Made by a program: the position numbers and the translations under genes. Of a DNA stretch of 64,000 nucleotides, positions 40,290 through 50,600 are shown in pieces; position 1 is the first letter of the stretch, and every line of letters starts with the position of its first letter. The DNA is from Mesorhabditis belari (Eukaryota > Nematoda > Chromadorea > Rhabditida > Rhabditidae): contig CAUEEP010000925.1 of assembly GCA_958450365.1 (NCBI GenBank), forward strand, positions 1,302,001 to 1,366,000, written 5' to 3'. A model generated the notes under the pieces. It ran no database searches and was not told where the DNA came from. It saw only the letters and a program-made list of their open reading frames with translations.

Positions 40290-40410
40290 AGTCTAAGCCT
40301 AAGCCTAAACTGGCCGAGATCCAGAAAAATCCTAAACCCAAATAGACTTAGTGCGAGGCGCTAGCCTTCGCACTAAGTTCAAGCCTAAGCCTAAGTCTAA
40401 GCCTCATCCT
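40290..40410. repeat. Short TTAGGC-like (GCCTAA) runs
   Basis: GTCTAAGCCTAAGCCTAA at 40291-40308 and AAGCCTAAGCCTAAGTCTAAG at 40381-40401 read as two or three TTAGGC units on the minus strand, the telomere unit of many nematodes. Too short to be an internal telomere block; could be chance in a simple-sequence region. Confidence 0.45.
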
Positions 40411-40852
40411 GGTCAGGGTCAGACTCGAAACCAATACAACAATTGAAAAACTAGATGATGCAGAATCTATACTCAAACCAGGAAATCCGAAATATCCAAC
40501 CAAACGCAAAATATCGAATCAAACCACAAAAAAAACGCGTTCCATACAGAAAACGCATCAAAAAAGGGAAAGAAGAGTGAAATTCGGAGAAAATAGGAGA
40601 AATTGGATGGCAGGCAGGGCATCGTCGTCGGGCCCATCCTTTTTGCATGAAAGAGAGGGCCCCCAGCCTCACCTCCACTCTTCCCCCTTTTTTCTCGTCT
40701 CCCGTTGATCAATAACCCTTTTCTCCAATTTCTTTGGCCATCCTGGAGCGCAGCACGTTCTTTTTTATTCGTTTTCCCCGGCCGTTCTCTTTTCTCTGGA
40801 AATTCTATTCACGGGATAAGACAGAATCCGAAAAGAATAGTGGATTCGCCTT

Positions 40853-41520
40853 CGATGAAAAAAACAACCCCATCTCACAAAATATTGAGCTCGTTTTTCT
40901 TGAAAAGAGCTCTTTTTATTCATTATTTTCACGTTTTTGATTAAGGTTATTAGATTAGAAATGAAATTTTTGACTCTAGAAGTAAAAGAAGCAAAAAAGT
41001 CGAGAAATCGGGTTACATAAAAGCGAAAACAATTGAAAAAAGCGAATTGAAGAGAATTTAAAGCTTCATTGATGTCGGAATGATTACAATTTAACCATTC
41101 AAAGTTAACATTAACAGTTAAGTGTAAAAAGTTAAGTGTAAAGTTACAAATTAAAGCCAAAATCTCTATTTCGTCTCTCTTAAAACATTTGATATAGCAA
41201 TTTCGAATAAAGTCCAATTTCTGCCATGCCAAAAGCAATTTTTGCTGCCAAACATTAACTCAAATTTCTTTAAATTCGACTGCAAACGACTGCAACGACT
41301 GCATTTGACCATCTTCTTACCAGGTAAGTCAACGACTGCACTGCAACGACCTTCGATGAGAAAAACAACCCCATCTCACAAAATATTGAGCTCGTTTTTC
41401 TTGAAAAGAGCTCTTTTTATTCATTATTTTCACGTTTTTCCTTAAGGTTATTAGATTAGAAATGAAATTTTTGAGTTTAGAATTAAAAGAAGGAAAAGAG
41501 TCGAGAAATCGGGATACATT
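40853..41520. repeat. Direct segmental duplication (~170 bp)
   Basis: ACAACCCCATCTCACAAAAT ... GAAAAGAGCTCTTTTTATTC ... GTCGAGAAATCGGG is found at 40853-41020 and 41351-41515. A third partial copy at 42060-42135 sits inside the decayed mariner. The spacer holds a short copy of CCATCTTCTTACCAGGTAAG from the 40.2-kb array. Confidence 0.85.
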
Positions 41521-41591
41521 GAATTGATGAATTGAAAGTTGCTGAATTGAAAACTGCCGAACTTTGAACTAAGATTTATCCAGCATAAAAC

Positions 41592-42680
41592 CATCAATTC
41601 ATTCTAAATAATTTCCATTATTATTGACGACTTCTGCCCATTTTGCAGGCAATTTGCGGATTCCTCTTTCGTGGTAGGATTTTGGTTTGTGTGTGAGACA
41701 AGTGTGAGACTCAAAAATGGAGGACTGGAGAGGAGGATGGAGGACTCCCAGTTTGAGCACTTTCTTCAAAAGAAACCCATTTTGGTGTCAATGGAAAAGT
41801 TGTAGAGAATCAAAAATTAGGCTTATAGCCAAATTTCCAAAAAGATATACTTAGTAGTTTGGCTTAAAATGCAAGCTTTGTGAAAATTTGGCATTTCTTG
41901 AAAACCAGTTTTTGAATCGTTCTGAAAATTTGGATATAAGCTTAATTTTTGATTCTCTACAACTTTTCCATTGACACCAAAACGGGTTTCTTTTGAAGAA
42001 AGTGCTCAAACTGTGACAGATGACAACAGCCCGTTTTCAATTCACCAACCCAATAGGTTAGAAGTGAAATTTTTGAGTCCAGAAGTAAAAGAAGCAAAAG
42101 AGTCGAGAAATCGGGTTACATAAAAGCGAAAACAATTGACGGTTTCACGGACGGATTCGGCCGTTCTCCTGGTCCTAGCCATTTCCGTTTTCGAATAATA
42201 TTATCGAAATATATCCACTTCTCATCTCCAGTAACGAGAGAATCAAAAAAGCCATGATCTTTAGCGTGGTGGATGAGAATTCCCGCAATAGCCCCGTGAA
42301 GCCTTGTTTGCACTGCTTAACTCGTGAGGAAGCCATTTCCAATTTTCCATTTCCAGTGGTCGCCTTTCCAATGGCGTGCAGATGCTCATCAATGGTAGAA
42401 TTTGAAAATAGAAACTGTTGAGCAAGTTCACGCGTCTGACATGGATCGTCTGACATGAATCCGATTGGATTGTAGCCCTCAAAATATCGTTGTCTACCGC
42501 TTGAGGTAGACAACAATATTCTTGACGAGATTCATGATCAGTTCATGATCCTCGAGACTTTCATCACCATTCCGAAAGCATTGGAACTAGGCTCGGCATC
42601 GGCTTTCCGACAATACATCATTCTCGAATGCTTTGACCAAAACTCGATGGGATTCCGCGGCTGTTTTGCCCAGTTTGAAG
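41592..42680 (-). pseudogene. Decayed mariner transposase, interrupted by an insertion
   Basis: Minus-strand pieces in order: FRNGDESLED (about 42570-42600), TRELAQQF ... TIDEHLHAIGK (about 42385-42455), WLPHELSSANK (about 42305-42340), LVTGDEKWIYFD (about 42190-42240, first catalytic Asp), and, beyond an insertion, GIRKLPAKWAEVV, NNNGNY at about 41610-41665. They lie in different frames with stops between, so it is a pseudogene. The middle, with the other two catalytic residues, is replaced by 41690-42135. Confidence 0.85.
41748..42054. repeat. Foldback insertion inside the decayed mariner
   Basis: TTTGAGCACTTTCTTC ... GAGAATCAAAAATTAGGC (41752-41822) is inverted at about 41937-42015. The right end CACCAACCCAATAG is shared with 4347-4404 and resembles the ends at 31855. 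A nested insertion, so it is younger than the mariner copy. Confidence 0.82.
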
Positions 42681-42834
42681 TCGTCAAGTAGACAGACGCA
42701 GATATTTGATATTTGCATACGCAAGCAGATATTTGAAGTCGGTCATCTAAAGCAAGAAAAAAGATTTAAAAAATAAGAAATTATCCGTTTAAAAAGAATC
42801 CAAATATACACAAGATAACGTGCTTTTAAATACA

Positions 42835-43005
42835 GAAAGTTTTAAAAGCTTCTCTCATCTTTTAAAAGCTTCTCTCATGTTTTAAAAGCTTCTCTCATGT
42901 TTTAAAAGCTTCTCTCATGTTTTAAAAAGCTTCTCTCATGTTTTAAAAGCTTCTCTCATGTTTTAAAAAGCTTCTCCCATGTTTTAAAAGCTTCTTGTAT
43001 ATAAT
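42835..43005. repeat. 20-nt minisatellite (TTTTAAAAGCTTCTCTCATG)
   Basis: Eight units, with an extra A in some. A HindIII-type AAGCTT occurs in each unit. Confidence 0.93.
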
Positions 43006-43235
43006 CCAGACTAAAATAGCAATAAGTCCAGACTAAAATAGCAATAAATTAAAAACAAATCCTTACCGCAACACATAACGTTTCCTTAATTGTATTTCAC
43101 TGTCCAGCTAATGTACTTGAGTAAATATCGCTTTCCAATCGGTCGCCGGATAAGGCGAAATAAAATAAAATGAAATAAATGACTTTCTGTCTCATCAGTG
43201 AAAAGTGCTTTCTCGCACACGGTTCTAGATGGGGT

Positions 43236-44275
43236 CATAAGTCACCGAGCTTCTATCGGCAGCTCATATCTTCCGTGCGTCATTGTAGCCGATGTCCGTG
43301 AGGTAAAAAGGAGAATAGCACTCCTAAGTACCCGGATACTTTAAAGCCAAGGGAATTGTCGGAAAACTGAGGAAAGCTGAGGGGTGCACAGTTCAAACAA
43401 CGCTCAGTCAAAGCAAAGACTCTAAAACTCGGAGATCCCGGGCATAGGCTCCCCGAGATGGCAGCGTGACGTAGAGGAGGTCATAAAAAGCAGGAGTCAC
43501 CGAGCTTCTATCGGCAGCGGATATCTTCCGTGCGCCATTGTGGCGGATGTCCGTGAGGTAAAAAGGAGAATGGCACGCCTAAGTACCCGGGCACTTTAAA
43601 GCCAAGGGAATTGTCGGAAAGCTGAGGAGTGCACAGCTCAAGCAACGCTCAGTCAAAGCAAAGACTCTAAAGCTCGGAGATCCAGGGCAATTGCTCCCTG
43701 AGACGGTGGCGCGTCTTCGTCAGAGCTTGAGGTAAGGGTGATTCCTCCAAGATAGCTCGCGTGACCCCCTCCCTCACCGGGGAGTGCTTGGGGGCATTTG
43801 GGGGGCTAGTAATAGCCCCCCTCCCCAAGTGCTGCAGTTTTTTACTCTGATTTTTCATGGACTGAAGCTTTTTGGAGCTTTTTGGAGGTTACCCCATACC
43901 TAGGTTACTAAATAAACCCATACCATCTAAAACTCGGCGCATAGGCTCGCCGAGACGGTAGCGTATTTTCGTCAGGGCTTGGGGTCGGGGTGATTCCTCC
44001 AAGAAATTTCAGGGTGATCCCCTTGCCTGCCGGGAGTGCTTGGGGGGATTTTTGCACTCCTAAATACTCGGGTACTCAAAGGCAAGGGAATTGTCGGAAA
44101 TCTGAGGGGTGCACAGCTTAAACAACGCTCATTCAAAGCAAAGACTCTAAAACTCGGAGCAAAGGCTCTAAATAGGCTCCCCGAGACGGCAGCGTATTTT
44201 CGTCAGGGCTTGGGGTCCTCCAAGAAAGCTCAGGGTGACCCCCTCGCCTGCCGGGAGTGCTTGGCAGATTTTTGC
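43236..44275. repeat. GC-rich repeat, three partial copies
   Basis: The sequence GGAATTGTCGGAAA ... GGTGCACAG ... CAACGCTCA ... CAAAGCAAAGACTCTAAA ... CTCGGAG ... CCCCGAGA occurs at about 43330-43470, 43600-43700 and 44080-44200. Companion blocks are TCACCGAGCTTCTATCGGCAG (two copies) and CGTCAGGGCTTGGGG with CCTCCAAGA (three). GC content is clearly above the surroundings. No frame carries a recognisable protein; origin unknown, perhaps a mobile element. Confidence 0.75.
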
Positions 44276-44687
44276 CTTTGTCCTCTCTAAACCGCGCCCC
44301 TTTCTGTCTTTTCTGTGAGAGTTCAGCGTCTCCCCTTTCCTCTCCATTTCTTCCTCTCCCTTCTCTTGGATCCATGCCAATCTTTTTTCAAAAAACTGAT
44401 TGAAATCAAGTTTTCTTTTTCTTTTTCTTTTCCTCTTTGCTCTTTCAATGATCACATCGAAAATGATCTAATGATCACATCATTTTCCTGCAAAATGGAA
44501 CGAATTCTGTTATTGGACTAGATTTTCATCTTATCTTCATTTTTTAAACTCAAATCTCATTTTGCATTTAATTTTCTGTGAAAGATTGACTCATATGACT
44601 CATATCTATTTAAAACTTCTATTTCTATATATTTTAGATGATTCTCTGAATATTTTTTGATCGTCCACACTTTTTTTGGGACATAAA
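44276..44687 (+). promoter_or_regulatory. Presumed NELF-A 5' flank
   Basis: Pyrimidine-rich (TTTCTGTCTTTTCTG ... TCCTCTCCATTTCTTCC) then AT-rich DNA before the first NELF-A codon. A good 3' splice site, CTATATATTTTAG at 44625-44637, precedes the ATG by ~50 nt with no upstream exon visible. It could be a 5'-UTR intron or a spliced-leader acceptor. No clear TATA box. Confidence 0.35.
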
Positions 44688-47600
44688 ATGGAGAGTTACA
44701 CGCCGAGGACGGCCGCCTCGGCACCTGGAACTGTATTGAAGGATAATGATCTGGTGGGTTTGAATTGTTGAGTGTAAAACTGTGTCAAACTGTTCAAACT
44801 GTTGGATTTCTGGATTAGATGGATTTCTTTTATTCGGGTGGTGCAAAAGAAACGACTGGATTGGATGGATTTGACGGTAAATTTAAAAAAAAGATGGCTT
44901 TCGATGGTGACATGATCACAATGGAATATTTTCGCAAGATCTCGAGCAGATTGGCATGGATTGGCATGGATTGGCATGAATCGGCCTGAATAACGTCCCT
45001 CAGCTTGGCTTCGTTCACGAGCACGGTTCGAGGCGAGATATCTGGCCTCGAACCGTCGCGTCTCCCTCTCGTCGCGTCTCCCTCTCGGAAAAGTCCCGTC
45101 TCCCTCTCGGAATCGTTGAAACCAAGTCTGATACTGCCTGAGAGACAAACTGCCATTTCCAGCACAGAGAGAAAGCAGTACAGAGAGAACGATGCGATTC
45201 ACAGAGAGAACAATGGGCAGCAGACTTTCCAATTCTGAATTTAAACAGTAATGCTACTCGTAGCACAAACTTTTGCTCGATCTCGACCTCGACCTCGACG
45301 ATGATCTAAATAAAAAATAGAAGCATTTTTAATGGACGCCAAGCTGAGGGACGTTATTCAGGCCGCTTCATGCCAATCCATGCCAATCCATGCCAATCTG
45401 CTCGAGATCTTGCGAAAATATTCCATTGTGATCATGTCACCATCGAAAGTCATCTTTTTTTTTAATTTACCGTCAAATCAGCAGTTTCTTTTGCACCATC
45501 CGAATAAAAGAAATCCATCCAATCCAGAAATCCAACAGTTTGAACAGTTTGACACAGTTTTACACTCAACAATTAGCAATAAAATAAACAACAACCAATT
45601 TTAAATAAAATAAACAAAAACCAAAAAATTCAAATGTCGAAATAAATAGCAAATAACAAAATAACAAGTATGCGAACAAAGCATAAAAAAAATAATGCCT
45701 TTAGCATCGCTCGTTTCTGATAAATGAGAGCTGCAACCCATCGACAATTTCTTTTGCACCACCCTAATAGATTGAAATATTTAGGTGAAATGGTTAGAGA
45801 AGAAGTTGGGCGACAGTGGTGAGGGATGGGAGGGAAGGAATGCCGCATCTTTTCTCTCAAAGGAGATGCTCGAGGAGTTGGAGACGTGTTTTCAGGTGAA
45901 ATTTCCCGTAAATAAGCCTATAAATCTTTCAATCGGCCAAGAAGATCAGCTGAAAAGTTGACTGGCGACCAGTTGACTGGCAAAAAGTTGACTGGCAACT
46001 GGGTTAAGTGGCCGAATGACATGTGCCACGGGTTATTCAACGGTATTAAACGGTATTCCACGCCGATTCTGAATCTGCTTTTTCTTTCTGTTTTTAATAG
46101 TTAAAAGTGAACATTTTGAACATTTTTATGACATTTAAACAATTTAAAATTTATTTAAAATACTTTAAAATAAATCTATATTTGAAACAAAGAGCAATTA
46201 ACTTTGCAAATTCAAAAAACGAACAGAGGAAGGTAGAGGGCGGACTCGAACCAGGGACCCAAGCCCGACCATCGCCCTGTATTCTAACACATTCCTACTC
46301 GCCCTCCACTGCCTCTGAACTGCCTGGGAAAGTCTGCTTATAGTCTGTTTATAGTCTGCTTATACTCTGCTTTTAAACTCAGGGCTTTTTGAAATCTCAC
46401 ACAAAAGAAAACCACGAAAGAAAACCAAAAGAAAACCAACAGAAAACCACAAAAGAAAACCACAAAACTTTGAACGCTTAGAACTTTTGGCAGAGTTCTC
46501 CCTAGCAGAAACGGAAAGCAGATTCGGAACCAGTGTTGAATTCTGCGTCGAATCGTCTATGGATCATCTCATTTGACCACAACATTCAGTTAAAATTCCT
46601 TTTTGAATACATTTTGTTATCAACTAGGAAATTCTCATGAGCTTTTGCTTCCGAATCACATAGATTTCACTAAATCTAGTATGGGAATTCATAATTGAAA
46701 TGAAAATCTCCCAAATAAGCTTGCAAAATAGCTAAATAAGCTAAAAATTGACTTGAAATTTCTTAAAAAGGTTTAAAGAGCGCTTTAAATCACTGGGATT
46801 GAAATAGTCGAACGGTAGCAAGGAGTACAGCTTTTTTTTATTGTTTTGAAAGCTTTTTGATCGCATATATTTTAAAATTTCAGTTTTCTTCATTATATTG
46901 AATAGTTATAATGTAAAGTATTACATTTGAAGAAGAAAAAAAGTCAAAAATCAAGAGCGGGACCGAACCCGACCCTTTCCACCGACCCATCCGTACTAGA
47001 GTCCGTTCCATTCTCCACTAGGCCACTCGTCCTCTTGTCCAATCGATTGAAAAGCGCTCTTTAAACCTTATCTTCAAATTTCAACCCAATTTTTCCAAAT
47101 TTTTAACAGATTTTTGGCAATTTTCTGGCAAATGGCAGGCAGCTTCATTGACTGATCTGGCTTATTTATTCTTTCAATATTGGTTAGATACTGCTTGTAA
47201 GAGCAAGCTTATAACCCTGGTTCAATTACCCAACTCCTATCCTTTCCAGAAACTCGAGACGAACACCAAAGTGAAACTGCTAACAGCCATCCCGCACATT
47301 CAACACCGATTGATGACAAAAGTCGATTTTTTTCAAATTCTAGCAAGCCCAATACCTTTTGTGACATCCAAAACTAAAGATTCCGTTGAAAAAAAACGGA
47401 TTTCAGTGGCGTCCCCAAGTGGAAATCCTACTGAACCTGGCGCGACGCGACGCCGACGACTGGGTGGAAGCGGTAGCGGAATTCTATCGGTGAGTCAGCA
47501 AATTACGTGACATCCAGCTTGCTCGAATTTGCTTTTAAAATTTCAAAATTCAAAATTTCCAGCGAGTTACCGCAGACGAGTCGAATCGTGCCCGAGCCAT

Positions 47601-50600
47601 CCGCCTCGGAATCTCATTTCTATTCGGCGCTCGGGGAATTGAAAGAAATTGGTGGGTTTTCGGAAAACTGTTGATCCTATTATGCTTTTTGTTTCAGTAA
47701 AACGTCACGCCGAAGCGGGTGACATCCGAATTTTGCCGCCAACGGCGCAAGTGATGTCACATTCGGTGCTGAAAGTAAGTTTTGGAAACAAAATGCCTTC
47801 AGCTACTTTATTAAATAGCTTTTTATTGTTTAGAAAGTATCGTAACGTTTATAAAATCTAATAGTAAAAGTTTTCCAGCAACAGTATGGTATTGCGGAAG
47901 CCGAATGCGAGAAACACTTCACGTTAAGGCGAAAACCGCGATCACATTTGCTGAAGATGGAAGTGCTGAAACGTGAGTTTGAAATGGAAACTAGAATTAG
48001 AATATGTACTATAGATAAAGGGACGAAGACGTCTGTATGTTTGTCTGTTTGTTTGTCTGTTTGCTTGTCTGTCTGTTTGTCTGTCTGTTTGTCTGTCCAT
48101 CTGAGGGAATTAGGGTACGGTACTTCAAGACGTTCTCTCTGAAACACAGATTTAAATATGGAAATCTGATCGTAGGCTTTGAATTGATGATCTCATTTCA
48201 GAGGCCGAAGCTGCAGCAAACCCTATTGGAAAATCGAAGGGCTCTCTTCACGGATTGCCGATTTGCAAGGTTCGCTCGACGGCCAGGAAACCGAATAACG
48301 ATCGTGAGTTGAGAAAGGAAGAGGTTTATTTGGTTAAACCTTGAAAACTATTGCTTCAAACTTAAAAACTATTGCTCAAAACTTAAAAACTATTGCTTAG
48401 AACTTCCACAAAATTTATTCTATCGAAATTTGCAGTTCCAATGACGAAAGTAGTGATGAACACCTGCAAATTGTCAGCTGGATTCTCGAATGAACCGAAG
48501 AAATTTCAAAGGCCGGCTTTAAAAAGGTAGCTTTGAAGGATAGCTTTGAAGGATAGCTTTGAAGTATAGCTTTGAAGGATAGCTTTGAAGGATAGCTTTA
48601 AAAAGGTAGCTTTGAAGGATAGCTTTGAAGTAAAGCTTTAAAAAGGTAGCTTTGAAGGATAGCTTTGAAGTAAAGCTTTGAAGGATAGCTTTGAAGGATG
48701 GCTTTGAAGGATAGCTTTGAAAGATAGCTTTGAAGGATAGCTTTGAAAGATAGCTTTGAGAGATAACTTTGAAGGATAGCTTTGAGGGATAGCTTTGAAG
48801 GATAGCTTTGAAGGATAGCTTTAAAAAGGTAGCTTTGAATGGTAGCTTGCATTCAGTTTTTCGATTTTGAATCCATTTTGGATACATTTTGGATAAATTG
48901 GATAGAAAAATTCAAACAAAAATCTTTCAGAGAAGGTGGCGCAAAACTGCTAGACATCAGCGAAATTCCGCAATCGATGAAAAAACGAAAAATTGATGTA
49001 ATGGCTGAGGAAAGAAAAAGAAAAGCTGATGAGAAAGAGGAAATGAAAAAGAAAGAAAAGGAGGAAAAGGTGAGTGCTTTAAAATTTATGGAAATTTATG
49101 GAAAAAACTGTTTTCAAGTTGATTGCGATTGAAAGGTGGGGTGAATTTTTGGAAAGGTTTTGGAAATGTAGCTGGAAAACGCTTAAGTTATTTTAGAAGT
49201 AGCACATGTTATATAGAGAATTGTAGCCCTGATTCTTGGCTACATTTTGCTATCAAAAACTTCCAGATTGGACTTCTAGAACTCATTTAACAAGTGCTTG
49301 AATGAGCGCTAGTCGATTCGCGACATTATAGCGAGAACCTTTTAGAAAAGTAGCTGGGAAATTTTTAATTGCTTCCAAAAGTGGCAATTGCTATATAGAG
49401 AATTGTAGCCCTGATTCTTGGCTACATTTTCTATGAAAAACTTCTCAATTGCACTCAAACAACTCATTTAACAAGCGCTTGAATGAGCGCTAGTCGATTT
49501 GCTGGAGAAATGTCGACAGTGCTCATTCAAACGCTTGTTAAACAAGTTGTATAAGTCCAATCGGGAAATTTTTGGTTGAAAAATGTAGCCAAGAATCAGG
49601 GCTACAATTCACTATAAGCGGAAACTACAAACGAAAACTATAAACGCTTTTAAATTGGTTCATAATTGTCGGATTGTTATGAGCTATAGCTTAAAGAATA
49701 GAGAATCTCAAGAGCTTTCGAATGGTCTTAAAGTACATTGAAAACTATCAATTTTAAAGAAAGTTATAGTAAAAACGATCGAGCCGGCTACAAATCACTG
49801 TAACTTTCTTTAGAATTGATAGTTTTCAATGTGCTTTAGTTCATTCAAAAGCTCTTGAAATTCTCTATTTTTTGAGCTCTAGCTGGTAACAAACCAACAG
49901 ATTTAAAGCAATTTAGAAACTTTTTTAGTTGAACAGTTCATTGAACAGTTTTTTTGTAGTTTATAGTGTCCGAATCTTGGAATTTTCAAGAGAAACAAAA
50001 TGCAATTGATTGCAATTGATAGACTAAAAAATGAGCAATACTAAAAGCTACTGTAATCTAAATTGAAAATAGATATTTATTACTTCAGGAAGCTCGAATC
50101 GAGGAAATGAAAAAGCGTCGAGAAGAGGAGAAAATTGCAGCTGAAAAGAAGAAAGCCGAGCGATTCGCCATGATGAAAGCCGCAAAAGTGACGTCAAAAT
50201 CGGTAAATTGATCAAAAAAAAAGCTATAAACTTAACGAAATCCTTAAATTTAATAGTCCTTTTCTGTTATAAATCCGCAAAAATAACCCCTCATCATTTA
50301 ATAATCAAAAACCAATCAATTTCTTTGATCAATTCGTTGAAATCGTTGAAATCGTCCTTTCCCACTTCTTGTCGCACCATGAATTCAACGAGATTGCTTG
50401 ATGGGAAAATGGAAATGACGTGCTTTGCTGCGATGCTTTTTGTTTATCCATTTGATTTCTCCTTCTTGTTTCCATTTCTACATGATCCCCATAGACGCTC
50501 GATCGTCTGCGTGTGAATGGCACGGTCATCCCGGATTCAGGAAGTTGTACTTGTGGTTGAGTTGAGCGTGGGTAAAGCCGGCTTTCTTTTCTTGGCTTTT

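Noticed and set aside
47323..47406. Reading NELF-A straight through exon 3 to the frame end at 47510
   Set aside because: Removing 47322-47406 as an intron restores the family motif around [11 protein letters not shown]; unspliced, the match is lost.
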